Shown here: positions 22,807 to 33,460 of the stretch, in pieces
Numbering within the stretch: position 1 is the stretch's first letter
Layout of the letters: each line of letters begins with the position of its first letter
Assembly: GCA_040285825.1 (NCBI GenBank)
Contig: JAUPSS010000013.1
Span: forward strand, 372,001 to 436,000
Length of the DNA: 64,000 nt
Source: Eukaryota sp. TZLM1-RC
Lineage: Eukaryota > Metamonada: BaSk clade
Direction: 5' to 3'
Translations under genes and position numbers: made by a program
The notes under the pieces: generated by a model
Told to the model about the DNA's origin: nothing
The model's input: only the letters and a program-made list of their open reading frames with translations
Databases searched by the model: none

Positions 22807-23364
22807 TCATCCAACTACTCCACTACTAGTAGTTAATACTCCAAAAAGACACTGAACAACCAGCACAAAACCAAAAAGTACATGATTGACATTACTAAGC
22901 GGCCGTCTGAGATTCTCCAAGAGCGTTTTAAAGGCGACAGCAAGCTTTTCATCACACATACGATAGTTAGAACCAGCAACAACATCCAATAAGAAGAGTG
23001 AGAATTCTATCTCAAGAACAACTAACCAAACCTTCAGTAAACAGATCACAAACTTTCTACTTCCATTAGTAAGCGGCCGTCTGAGAAGCTCCAAGAGCGG
23101 TTTAAAGGCGACAGCAAGCTTTTCATGAGAAGAGAAATGCGAACATTTGCTGATGGTCAAGTCAAATTGAACAAGAAACAAAATGCTTGTGAGAAGGGAA
23201 CTAATTTGTCTCCAAATTGATGTTTCAACGGATGATGTTATCAGTGGAAAAACATTCAGTAGAGTCAACAAAGAAGAGGGAGACAACGTAGAGTAGTATG
23301 GAATAATTGTTAAGAAAACAATAGGAGGGCCTGGACCGTGAAAAGGGAGGTTTTCAAATATCAT
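22807..23364 (-). CDS. Antisense passenger ORF inside gypsy-3, unknown function
   Basis: 185 residues, mostly hydrophobic, no recognised domain. A 57-bp sequence occurs twice, at 22896-22952 and 23070-23126, exactly 174 bp (58 codons) apart and in frame, giving EKLAVAFKTLLENLRRPLS and EKLAVAFKPLLELLRRPLT. No homology to gag or pol is visible. It may be a host-derived segment carried between the LTRs, or a random ORF. The in-frame duplication favours a formerly coding sequence. Confidence 0.4.
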   Translation of the reverse strand: MIFENLPFHGPGPPIVFLTIIPYYSTLSPSSLLTLLNVFPLITSSVETSIWRQISSLLTSILFLVQFDLTISKCSHFSSHEKLAVAFKPLLELLRRPLTNGSRKFVICLLKVWLVVLEIEFSLFLLDVVAGSNYRMCDEKLAVAFKTLLENLRRPLSNVNHVLFGFVLVVQCLFGVLTTSSGVVG

Positions 23365-23437
23365 GATGGAAAGGAAGGAAGTTCGACGCGGAAGGGGGGA
23401 AGAATAAAAAATTTAATAGATTAGGCAAATAGATTAG

Positions 23438-23947
23438 GAAACTTAATTAAAACTCGATTCCAATATCCCCTTATTAGATGACATCAAAATGAAAAACACT
23501 CGTCTACAAGAAAAAAGGGAAGAAGCAGAGCGTCACCAAACATTAAATACTGCGACTTCAGTAGATAATACTAATTCGCGTTTCATAGTGTTTAATATTG
23601 GTGACTACGTCTTACGTAAAACCAAGCAACATAATAAACTGCATGGATCTTGGAATGGACCATTCTTAGTTAATGACGTTCCTTCCAAATCTACTTTATT
23701 ATTAAAGAATCTTACTACTGGCCCAGAATTAAAAGCTGCCAAGAAAGCTTGTAAAATCTATAACGCTGAAAATCCGCAGGTCATAGAGTTCCTCAAAGCA
23801 GTGGTAGCAGGCGATGCCGAAATAAACGTTATAGAGAAAATCCTCTCAGAAAATAGTTCTGACTCAGGTAGTTTCTGTACTGTTCAATGGTCTGGCGGTA
23901 AGACAACAGAAGAGCCTCTCCATTCAGTAAAACATTCAGAAGCTTAG
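23438..23947 (+). pseudogene. Ty3/gypsy pol 3' end (post-integrase module)
   Basis: Matches 27838-28440 (minus) of gypsy-2: LDDIKMKNTRLQEKREEAE, FNIGDYVLRK, LHGSWNGPFLV, then a C-terminal FCTVQWSGGKTTEEPLHSV block. This is the region after the integrase catalytic core. The W-x-G-G pattern is chromodomain-like but not conclusive. A TAG at 23945 truncates it compared with gypsy-2, which continues through a basic tail. Confidence 0.8.
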
Positions 23948-24259
23948 AAGTTATTTAGTAAGGATGACAAGAGATTTAGAAAAGTTGGTAAACGTACTTC
24001 TGATAGAAGAGGTACTTCCAACGAGTCGAGCGCCCCTGAACGGCTTAGGCGTAGAGTAGAAATATGAATTAGTTTAGTTTATTAGTTATAAAGCCGATTG
24101 ATTTTGAAAAAGGGGAGAAGCAGTGTTGGCACCCTATTAATCAAGTGGCGCCCTATTAATTAAGGCTTTTATGATATGAATATGAAAATAAATCACCTTT
24201 ATCTAACCCTTCATTTCCAACCTACGGCATCACTTACCCCAATTCGCCACTTTTACCAT

Positions 24260-25607
24260 CATCAAATGGAGTCTTCAAGGTTTAGTCCAAAATATCCATT
24301 GACAAAACTGAATATGCCTCAGTTCAACATGAATTAAAAGTTATTTTGGAAAAAATGAAAATTGAACTTGATTCCACTTCTTCTTTACATTTAGAAAAAC
24401 ATAGACAAAACAGAAAGAAGTTTTTTGTGCTTAAAATTTGCTTTACTGGAAGAATAATTCACATTGTGAGATCTTGTGCTTCTTCCATAGCATTAGAATT
24501 TTGTCGATTCTTTAATTCATTGAGAACAGAATATTTTGTTGATTTTTTGGATAGAGAGTCAGGAATGTGGAAAAATCATTTATGTTCGTCAGCAAATTTG
24601 GGTGGTATTGGATTTACTAAATCTTCAATTGTGTGTCAATCAGCATTTATGGGCGGTGGCAAGAATTTTATTTATGAATTTTCTCTTAATTTTCCTAAAA
24701 ATTCTTATTTGTTAGTTCCCTGTTGCAGTCCATATTTGAATGAGTTTATCTTGCAAATCCGATAGATTGCTTACACAAATCTGGACCAAATGTTTTCCCC
24801 AATCAATTCACGAAATTCACAACCTATCTCTTTCTAATTTACAGTTTTGCTGTAAAAAGCTTCAACAAAAATTGTCAAAGATTTTTGAAAGCTTGGATTT
24901 TAATATTTCGCTTCTGCAACTCTTTTGCAAGATATGTGTGATATTACATCTTCTGCATCAGAAACAACAATTCCTCAAGTTCATGTCTCTCTTTTGAGTG
25001 ATTCTGACTGGACCTTAAATATGAGATTTCATTCCTTTATTTGGCCTGAAAATTTACCTTATAATTTAGTTTGTAAATGTTCTCAAAAAATTATTCATTT
25101 GTTAAATAGTAAACATTTTATTACTTTTAGAAGCAAGGTTCACGATACTATAAAAGATCAATTATATTATACGTGCAAGTCTCATAGTATTGAATCCCTT
25201 TTGGAACCTCTGTTATCAAATTTGTTTGATTCTGAAGATGATTTTCATAAGAATAATAATATCTTATTAACTGGATTGGATGGAACCTTCATCTTATTGG
25301 ATGTAATGTCTGTTGCTTCTTGTAATGCCTCAACTTATAGGCTCGCTAATTCTGAAATACATTATCCTTTTTCAAGTGCTGATAATTTTAACATCAAAAA
25401 ATACAATGAACCTTTATCCAAGTTGTTCAGCCAACAGCATGTAAAATACAATTTGTATCCATTTGTATTTTCTCCATTTGGATCAGTTTCTCTCACGGCT
25501 TTCCGTTTTTTGGAAGATTTTGAAACGATTGTAAAAGAAGAACTAGCAGAAACTTCAACAGATTGGTTTGGCAAAATAGAATTGTGTTTTCTATTTTTAA
25601 AGGGATG
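24260..25607 (+). mobile_element. Family D element, part 1 (interrupted by family E)
   Basis: From the end of RT (LEKMKIEL, FFVLKICFTGRIIHIVRS) through NLGGIGFTKSSIVCQSAFMG, the knuckle CKCSQKIIHLLNSKH, KVHDTIKDQ, the RLE region with ILLDVMSV, and FVFSPFGSVSL. Several frameshifts (near 24765 and 24960). It breaks at AAAGGGATGTT (25598-25608) and resumes at 27472, so the family E copy sits inside it. Confidence 0.82.
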
Positions 25608-25619
25608 TTTTTTGATCAT

Positions 25620-27465
25620 TAATTGTTATTTTCTACGTTAACAAAACTTTAAAAGCTAGAACTCAATATCCTCAATACACGCATCAACATCATCAAATCT
25701 CCTAAGCGCGCGATTTTTATACTCTATTCCTAAATGTAACAGTGCTTTGGTCAGCATTTCTGGAATTGCTTTAAGAATACTAAAAACAATTTGATTTTGC
25801 CAGAAATTGAAGTTCAATTCTGTTCCTACTCTTCTTTTAAACTTCTGAAACTTTGGAGAGAATTAATGTCAGATATTCCAATGTTCCAATGTTAAAAAGT
25901 GAAACAGCAAACGGAACCAGCTGATACTTTACATGCTCAACACATCCTAGCTGAGATAAGGGTTCGTTGTACCTTTGATGCTCTTTTCAACAATGCAAAG
26001 CAGAGTTTCAACTTTTTTAGCAAAAACAATTGCTGAATTCTTACAAACATCAACAGTGACAACATCAACAACTTTGATCACACCATCAGACCCAGGTGTA
26101 ATTAAATCAACACGGCGTTTCCAAAAAGTATTTTCATCTTCATTTTCAGGTGACAACTTACGCTCAAGTGGTTCAAGCAAAGTTTCAATGTGGTGGCTTT
26201 TGTACATGGCATATAGTTTGTCTCTAACAGCATCGTGAACAACTGAGCTATGTGTAGTATTGAATTTGCAATTAAATAGATTATTCAGATGGATAAGCAG
26301 ACCACAACGACACATCAAATCATTTGGCACACTGCATGGCCACAAAAAACACCTCATCCTAAGGGCAGTTGTCCATTGATGATCATTCAACAATAGACCA
26401 TAAACATTTGGAATCTGGAAAATGAGACAACTGGAGCTACTTTCCTTAAGATCAATCAAAAGTTTGCAAAAACGGAATTCCTTTACTTAGCCAAGCTAAG
26501 ACGTACAGTAAAATCCAAGTTTTCACAAAATTTTAAAATCTTTTTCTGCAATTCGGGGTATGTACATCTTAAAGAAATCAAACTTCTGGGTGGAATTTCT
26601 TGAATATCGGTGGGAAAGTATTTGGACCATATTTGTGGAGAGAAACGGTCTATTTCATTTTGCAAAGACACCAAATAATCACAAACACATTATTTAATTA
26701 CATGTTCGTTTTGAGAAAAACGTTTCAAAAATTCAAAAATGAAATTTTTGCATCAATCAATAAATGCAACTTTACACAAATATTTAGATTTGTGAAAATC
26801 TAGGCTTTCTTATTCTGTGCTACAAAAGATATGACTACATAAAAAAGAAGAATCAATATGAAGCAAATTAGCCAACAACTTTATTCTTAATTCGTTGCAA
26901 ATTCTGCAAAATTCAAGAGATATTGACGGTGTGGTGGAACGCAGGATATGAATAAATTTACCTGAATAACAAATTCTGAGAAAGAAAAATCTGAGATGTT
27001 TTTCTTTGTTTAAATCTGAAAGAACAGCAAGTTCCTGTTCAAAATTTGCAAAAAGAGATGACAATTGATTTCGATTTTCATCAAAATTTAATAGATAACA
27101 ACGCAAAAATCGAAATCCTGATTCATAACAGTTGATGAAACGAACAGTTAGATCATCAATAACGACTGCAGCAGGGTCTCTACCAATCAATTAATATTTG
27201 GAAATCTTTATTGAAAGACCAATTTCATAATAGCACTGTTGAACAACTTTAGCAATTTTTTAATGAATCAATCGGACCAATTATTGAAATGTCATCCATA
27301 TAAACTGTAATTTCAATTGCTGGATATAGTCGTTTTAATTCACACATTAAAGGATGAATAGCGAGACAAAAGAAGAAAGGACCCAATGGATCACCTTGTT
27401 TAACACCAGATGATGATACAAGATTAAAGTCCTCATAAACAAGTGTTGATTGAGAACCATAGAAA
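25620..27465 (-). mobile_element. Family E element, copy 2, inserted in family D
   Basis: On the minus strand from 27465: RT motifs SSSGVKQGDPLGPFFF and YMDDISII near 27280, then after a small deletion the post-RT region, SLISLRCTYPELQKK, the knuckle CRCGLLIHLNNLFNC, VVHDAVRDKLY, and the RLE core KRRVDLITPG then VVDVVTVDVC. It ends with a C-terminal fragment near 25650. Multiple frameshifts. The duplicated flank GGATGTT (25602-25608 and 27476-27482) marks the target-site duplication, imperfect at its outer end. Confidence 0.82.
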
Positions 27466-27471
27466 TTGCAA

Positions 27472-27615
27472 AAGAGGATGTTGAAAATGGTTTCTAATGC
27501 TTTACTTTCTCTTAGATCTCACTATGAGAAAGTGTCATTCAGTTGTTTCGATTTGGGAGAGATGGATCATCTAGATGTTAATTTCTAAGTTTTCTAATCA
27601 ATAAATATAATGAAA
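27472..27615 (+). mobile_element. Family D element, part 2 (3' end)
   Basis: AGGATGTTGAAAATGGTTTC then codons for LSLRSHYEK and DLGEMDHLDVNF, the family D C-terminus and tail. It completes the copy broken at 25607. Confidence 0.8.
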
Positions 27616-27837
27616 TTGTAATACTGTTTTAATACTTTGATGTTGCCTTAGGTTGCAAAAGTGGTTGAGATAAAGATAATTTATTTTCTATTCATATTAT
27701 AAAAGCCTTAGGGCGCCAACACTGCTTTTTCCCTTTTTCAGAGCTAATAGGCTTATATAAATATGAATCTAAACTATAAACAAATAACTAAATAACTAAA
27801 TAACTACAAATAACCTAATCTAAACTGAGAATTAGCA

Positions 27838-28559
27838 TCACTTCCTAATTCTAGTACTACGTCTAGGCCTCTTGCAAGGCGTAGAGCTATTGGAGGTACT
27901 CTTACGTTGACTAGAGGAACGTTTTCCAATTTTCTTGTTATTCCTACTGAACAACTTGTAAGCTTCTGAATGTTTAACTGAATGGAGAGGCTCTTCTGTT
28001 GTCTCACCGCCAAACCATTGAACAGTACAGAAACTATTTGAGTCAGAATTATATTCTGAGAGGATTTTCTCTATAATATGTTTCTCAGCATCGCCTGCTG
28101 CGACTGCTTTTAGAAATTCGATATCCTGAGGATTATCTGCGTTATAGATTTTGCAATCTTTCCTAGCAGCTTTTAATTCACTGCCAGTGATAAGATTCTT
28201 TAATAATAAACTGGAGTTGGAAGGATGGTCTATTACTAAAAAGGGTCCGTTCCAAGATCCATGTAATTTATTATTCTGTTTGGTTTTACGTAGGACATAG
28301 TCACCAATATTAAATACTATAGAGCGCGAATTAGTATTGTCTACTGAAATCGGAGTATTTGATAATTGATGACGCTCTGCTTCTTCCCTTTTTTCTTGCA
28401 GACGAGTATTTTTCATTTTAATATCGTCTAATAAAGGTATATTGGAATCAAATTTTGATAAGTTTCCTAATATGTTTGCAGGGTCCGATCTTGGACTAAT
28501 CGAAGATCCGAACATTAGTTCGTAAGGTGTAAAACCTGTCTTTCTGCTTTTAGTGGAAT
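27838..28559 (-). pseudogene. gypsy-2 pol C-terminal part (after integrase core)
   Basis: After the insertion the frame resumes with STKSRKTGFTPYELMFGSS-type codons, then the MKNTRLQEKREEAERHQ helix, FNIGDYVLRKTKQ, WNGPFLVI, the FCTVQWFGGETTEEPLHSV module and a basic serine/arginine tail to 27838. It is separated from the catalytic core only by the small LTR element. Confidence 0.88.
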
Positions 28560-29387
28560 TGTTGTTGTCGAACTTAAATTGAATTAGTAGGTTTCATTGT
28601 ATTTTGACTGATGACGTGATACTCGTTTATGAATCAGTTTTATTAATAAACTCAGATTTCTCTCTCTCCTTCGTGTGTTCATCTGCCTAACGGCATCAAT
28701 AATTATTGGCCCTTCTTATTTCAGATGACTGTTCCCTCTGTTAACCTGAAGTCTCTTTCTTCCATGAAAGTTGAAAGTGTTTTTCTGTTCCTATAGGAGT
28801 GAAAGATTTATTCTTCGGTGACTCCTAAGAAAGAGCTTGTTCCAGCAAGACTCTTGGTCGATTCTTTTCTGTTAGAGTCCCTATCTCTCCAGAAATCCGA
28901 CGGCTGATCCAGTGACGATGTTCTTCTCAGACATCTACAATCTGTCGTATCGTTCGCCATGTACGAAGATTTTAGTCTGGCTATGTCAGAACTGATGCTT
29001 TATGTCCGTATTGGTGACGTCCGAGAACGTATGTCCTGTTACCTGCGACGTTTTTTCCAGGTAAAGAGTAGGGCTTCCGGACTGAAGTTGCCAGACATAG
29101 CTTTTCTGAACCGATTTGCCAGAGGACTTCTTTTCGTAGGTATCCAACGTTCTCATACCATCGATGCACCGGAGAATTTAACAAACCCCATATCTCCCCT
29201 CTATTGAGCCAGTACTGTATTTGTCCTCAGAAAAATGGGAAAAAGTAGTGTTGTTGTCGAACTTAAATTGAATTAGTAGGTTTCATTGTATTTTGACTGA
29301 TGACGTGATACTCGTTTATGAATCAGTTTTATTAATAAACTCAGATTTCTCTCTCTCCTTCGTGTGTTCATCTGCCTAACGGCATCA
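28560..29387 (+). mobile_element. Short non-autonomous LTR element (TRIM-like), copy 2, in gypsy-2 integrase
   Basis: Two identical 139-bp LTRs, 28560-28698 and 29249-29387, begin TGTTGTTGTC and end CGGCATCA. The target duplication GAAT lies at 28556-28559 and 29388-29391. After the left LTR comes ATAATTATTGGC, the same primer-site-like segment as in gypsy-3. Before the right LTR is GGGAAAAAGTAG. The ~550-bp interior has no RT or integrase. It keeps a small ORF (28959-29207) also present in copy 1. Orientation is opposite to gypsy-2. Confidence 0.93.
28959..29207 (+). CDS. Small ORF of the TRIM-like element, possibly a gag remnant
   Basis: 82 residues: RIGDVRERMSCYLRRF, then SRASGLKLPDIAFLNRFARG. 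Copy 1 (56094-56318, minus) keeps the same frame, the same stop and most residues, with several substitutions. The pattern of helices with F-L-N-R-F-A-R-G is reminiscent of Gag capsid segments, but this is not certain. In copy 1 the frame stays open far upstream of the ATG; here a TGA and an extra C interrupt that part. Confidence 0.45.
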   Translation: MYEDFSLAMSELMLYVRIGDVRERMSCYLRRFFQVKSRASGLKLPDIAFLNRFARGLLFVGIQRSHTIDAPENLTNPISPLY

Positions 29388-30079
29388 GAATCTATTAATA
29401 GTTGGGATATGGGTACATAAGTAGACCAATTTCCATAATCATTAAAATCTATTAATATTTTCCTCAAGCATTGTAGAACGTCTCTATGTTTTCGCTCTAC
29501 GAGTCCATTACTTTCAGAGTAGTGGGGTATTGAGTTACTCATCTCAATAGCTAATCTATTACACACTATCTTAAAAGTCTCATTGGCGAACTCAGGACCA
29601 TTATCACTATGAATTAACATAGGTATGCCAAAAATTGCGCCAACGTTCCAAATTAAAGCGTCTGCGGTATCTAAGGCAGTGAGTTCCTTCAGAGGGACTA
29701 AAATTGAATATCCAGTAAAAGAATCTACAAATACTAATAAGTATTTATTACCATCACTATCAGTATTCAGAGGTCCAATTGTGTCGACATTTAATCTAGC
29801 AAAAGGACGATCTGTCCAAAGGGAACCTGTGGAAGGTGTTTTTATTCTTTTAACTGGTGCCGTTTTTTGACAAGTTGGGCATCTTTTGATGTGGTTTATG
29901 AGGTCCTTTCTCATATTAGGCCAGAAAAAGTCGCTTTTGGACAGTTTATGTAGACTGTCGTTTTTGCTGGGGTGGCCTGATTGAACCAATCCATGAATTA
30001 ATAATAGTGCCTGTTTTCTGAGGCTTTTTGGAATTAAAATTTTATTTTTGTTGTTTTTCCAAATTTTGAGTATTTTCAT
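29388..30079 (-). pseudogene. gypsy-2 integrase, interrupted
   Basis: The H-H-C-C zinc module is at HGLVQSGHPS ... CPTCQK. The DDE core has D in NVDTIGPL, D in HSDNGPEFAN and E in GLVERKHRD. The reading frame enters the TRIM LTR just after LLIDS, within the core domain, so the protein would end in foreign codons. The remaining integrase lies at 27838-28559. Confidence 0.9.
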
Positions 30080-31562
30080 CTAGAATTGCATTCTCAAATA
30101 GAAGGTCATTATTGTTTTTGGCTAATTGTTGTTCAGATCTTATTTTAGAGAACCAGGAGGAAAAAATAGATAAGTCCTGGTGTCTACTTAGGGATGAAAT
30201 TGATGGGATGTCTTCGAAGTCCGAATCAGAATCATCGTCTATAGGAGGTATCTCGTAATTCGAAAGTAAAGTATCTGGTATATTTATACTACATATAGAA
30301 GGAGTTTCCTCATTTTGATCTAAATCAATATTCCTCGATAGCATATCTGCCCAGTGGTTATCTTCACTTGGTTCATGGACTATATCAAAGTCGAATTCAG
30401 ATAGTATCGGCAGCCATCTCTTTACAATTCTATTTTTCTCTGGGGCTGTGGCCAGGAATGCAATATTTTTGTGATCGGTGAAAATTGTTAGATGTCTAGT
30501 CAAAAGGTAGCTTTCTAAACAACTTTCAGTTAAAATCAGAAGAATTGCATATAATTCTTTCTGTAAAGTGGACCATTTTCTTTGTGTTTCTGTAAGTAAT
30601 CTACTATAGAACGACAAAGGTTTCACTTTTCTTTTATTCAGCGGGGTTCCTGCAGGGGAGTATGGTTCAATTTCTTGCCAAATAACGCCTCCAACTGCTA
30701 CATCTGATGCGTCGGTACTTATTAGTACGCGCTTGCCCGGAGCTGGTAATTCAAGGGGCATGTGATTAATTATTAAATCTTTTATTTGTTCAAGATAATC
30801 GTCATGCTCGTTGGTCCATTTTATTACTCTAGGTTTTCCTTTAATTAACTCATTAATTGGAGCTATTAATTCGGAAATACCTGGAAGCCAATCTCTTATA
30901 TAATTGATGGACCCTACCAAAGAGCGAACTTCTTTCACTGATTTTGGTCTAGGGATTCTCATCAAGGCTTCGATTTTTTTTCTTACTAATAAATCTGGTT
31001 TTATCCTGGAAGGTGCTTCCTAAAATATCAATAGGGTGTTTGGATGTTACGAATTTACATTTACGTAAACCTATATTTACACGTCTATTTCTGGCGCATT
31101 GGAGGACTCTTTGTAATCTCTTATAGAATTCATCGAAAGTCGTTCCAACTATTATAATATCATCAATATATATGAAAACGCCATCAATTTGGAATATTTC
31201 CATCATTACATTTTGAAATACTGCTGGGATGTTCTTTAATCCGAAGCAAGCTCTTTTAAACATAATTGACCTTCCAGGGATTGAGATTGATGTTTTTTCA
31301 ATGTCCTTTTCTGCTACATTCATTTGCCAGAAAGCTTTTGGTAAATCAAGCGTGGCTATGTAATCTGCTCTACTTAAAAACTCTAAAATATCACTAATCC
31401 TAGGTAGATTAGGTTCTACTGAAATCGTGTGGGCATTGACTCCATCTTTACCGCTAAAGTCTCCCGTTAACCTGGGTTTCTTGCCGTCAGGATATATAAC
31501 TAAGACGATAGGAGAGCTGAATTTATAATTAGATTCAACTGTACCTTCGAGAACTTTTACCA
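30042..31562 (-). pseudogene. gypsy-2 reverse transcriptase and RNase H
   Basis: RT (30949-31562): PRLTGDFSG, ATLDLPKAFWQ, GLKNIPAVFQ and the catalytic FIYIDD. A frameshift near 30960, next to a T8 run, separates it from the connection and RNase H ORF (30042-30965), which has STDASDVAVGGV, KELYAILLIL and FTDHKNIAFL. The N-terminal part of RT is cut off at 31562. Confidence 0.9.
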
Positions 31563-32510
31563 ATCTTCATCTTGCTATTGTGAAATTACAGCAGTCTGAT
31601 CTAATTGGTTTTGAAGACCTGGATTTTTCTAAACGACTTAGTGTGACTAAGATTAATAATCCCGTCTCTGCTGCCTTTTTATCAGACATCCAGAACTGCA
31701 CTAGTTTAATATCTCAGCAACCAAGGCCATTTGGTCTTCACTTAACAAATGAAGCATGGAAACAAAACATGCGGTTGAAATTGGGGCTGTATCCAAGTGG
31801 TCTTTTGGATAATTCTGTTTGTATTTGTAACGAAAAACCTACTGCCAATTTCCGTCATATTATTAGTTGTAAGAAATTCCTTCAATATCGGTCAGTTCTT
31901 CATAATGCCGTTCGTGATGTGACATATGAGATGTTCAAGTGTTACAATTTTAGTTGCAAAGTAGAACCGTTGTTGAATCAATATAGCGATAATAATCTGT
32001 TTAATTCACGTCGAGGTGATTTAATTGCTTCTTTTGTGGATTCCTCTCAAGTTGTTGTTGATTTTACTACAGTTGATCCCTATGCTTTTATTTATCGTGA
32101 TGATGTTTTACTTAGTGCTAATGGTCATTTAAACAAGGCTGAAGATCGTAAAAGAGATAAATATACTGAGATATTAAATGATTTAAATAAGAATCTTTAC
32201 TCGAAGTTTTCGTTTGTTCCTTTTGCCTTTTCGATTTTTGGCAACATTGGACAGTCTGCCTTGAATTTTATCAATGATTTTGGTAATTTATGTCGTTCAA
32301 GTGGTAAGAATTTTGCAGGGAATTTATGGAAGAATCGTATCATTTTCGCTTTGTACAGAAGTGTTCCCAAGTACTTGAGTTTAATGATGTCCAAGCTGTA
32401 TAAGGATTCATCAAGAGTTTGCGTGGAGAATTTTGTTTCTTATGTGTTTTAGTTTGTTTTGTTATGTTTTGTTATTTTTTTAATAAAATACATTTATAAA
32501 ATTGTATAAA
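31559..32510 (+). mobile_element. Family A, 5'-truncated copy (post-RT, knuckle and RLE)
   Basis: An uninterrupted ORF (31580-32452, 290 codons) matches residues ~670-948 of the copy at 853-3699: GFEDLDFSKRLSVTKINNP, CICNEKPTANFRHIISC, YRSVLHNAVRDV, RRGDLIASFVDSSQVVVDFTTVDP, then the C-terminus. At the place where the first copy has TAG this one has AAG. The tail contains AATAAAAT repeats. Confidence 0.92.
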
Positions 32511-32673
32511 ATAAAATTCATAAATCAACCCAACCCATTAATGCCCCTATGTACTACTTTAAGGTAACTCTAGAGACCACATTCACGTGGATGATTACAT
32601 TTACAGGAAAAGGGTATCTCCATAAGCATTGCGAAGAAATCTGACATGAAAATGAACTGACGGTTTTGCATCA

Positions 32674-33402
32674 ATGAAGTGCGAAAGTATCTGTGCATTG
32701 ATATGTGTTCTAAGCCTGGGTTTTGGTGTGCTTCCCATTATGGATTTGAAAACCTTTTCTGTATTAGAGACTTTAGCTCTCTTATTTTCCCTCATACCTG
32801 TGGGTTCTGCCTCCTGGATCATCAGAGCAAAGTTACTCTACAACGGTTCTGTGCAGTGGAATCCAATCCTAGTGGCAGCAATTTCTATGTTTGGAATCTT
32901 TTTGGAACTTGTTCTTTGTTCACTTAAATTTTCCACCAAAGTCGATCATATTGTGCTTGTTATTATAGGTCTGCTTCAGTTGATTGTTTTAATTTGTTTT
33001 GCGGTTTTGATGTGCCTTCTTCTACCTGATATGGTCCTCCCAGTTGTCCTTTCAGTGATTGGTCTTTTTATGACAACAGTATTGGCAGAAGTTTGGTATG
33101 GCCAACCAAATCACCAAATCAATGAACTCAATCACAAATTCAATGAACTCAATCACAAATTCAATGAACTCAATCACAAATTCAATGAACTCAATCACAA
33201 ATTCAATGAACTAGATCACAAATTGGATCGATTGATGGAAGCCATCAACGGTAGGCCCCCAAAGCCGTCATTTGAAACAGAGGTACAATCATTTATCGAG
33301 CCACTCTCTGACGTCTTGGCCCGTCATCATCGTACAATTCACGATTTTGCAACAGTGTTTTCTCACCATACTAACACTAGTTCTGTTCATATCACACCAT
33401 AA
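32674..33402 (+). CDS. Multi-pass membrane protein with C-terminal heptad-like repeats
   Basis: 242 residues. Four to five hydrophobic segments (about residues 6-24, 28-50, 62-84, 93-115 and 116-138) then a cytosol-type tail. Residues ~149-183 are a tandem repeat of N-E-L-N-H-K-F, encoded by a 21-bp DNA repeat at about 33118-33222; period seven suggests a coiled coil. The last 50 residues contain FETEVQSFIEPLSDVLARHHR. The layout recalls tetraspan proteins, but no family signature is clear. A decayed copy is at 22250-22600, and both are followed by the same family D element, so the pair arose by segmental duplication. No intron is seen. Confidence 0.72.
   Translation: MKCESICALICVLSLGFGVLPIMDLKTFSVLETLALLFSLIPVGSASWIIRAKLLYNGSVQWNPILVAAISMFGIFLELVLCSLKFSTKVDHIVLVIIGLLQLIVLICFAVLMCLLLPDMVLPVVLSVIGLFMTTVLAEVWYGQPNHQINELNHKFNELNHKFNELNHKFNELNHKFNELDHKLDRLMEAINGRPPKPSFETEVQSFIEPLSDVLARHHRTIHDFATVFSHHTNTSSVHITP
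33118..33222 (+). repeat. 21-bp tandem repeat, about five units, in coding sequence
   Basis: Units of AATGAACTCAATCACAAATT(C) encode the NELNHKF heptad. The last unit diverges to NELDHKL. Confidence 0.9.
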
Positions 33403-33460
33403 AGGAAGAAACCGTGTTATTTTTTTTTACTTACATCAAAATTCTTAACAAGATAAACAC

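Larger units (their letters stand above)
22666..24232 (+). mobile_element. Internally deleted Ty3/gypsy element (gypsy-3) with two LTRs
   Basis: The left LTR 22666-22748 begins TGTTGGCG and ends CGGCATCA; the right LTR 24124-24232 begins TGTTGGCA and ends CGGCATCA. After the left LTR comes ATAATTATTGGC, a shared primer-site-like segment. Before the right LTR is the polypurine tract GAAAAAGGGGAGAAGCAG. The flanking 4-mers are CATA and CTTA, a near-match target duplication. The paralogous empty site is visible at 33461-33480. RT, RNase H and most of integrase are gone; only the pol 3' end (from 23438) and an unrelated antisense ORF remain. Confidence 0.88.
27638..31562 (-). mobile_element. Ty3/gypsy element gypsy-2, 5'-truncated
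   Basis: The 3' LTR is 27638-27721 (84 bp; on the minus strand it starts TGTTGGCGCCC). Upstream of it on the minus strand is the polypurine tract GAAAAAGGGAAAAAGCAG. The internal region has the pol end, an integrase broken by the small LTR element at 28560-29387, RNase H and RT. It stops abruptly at about 31562, where a family A fragment begins, so the protease, gag and 5' LTR are missing. LTR and pol are closely related to gypsy-3. Confidence 0.9.
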
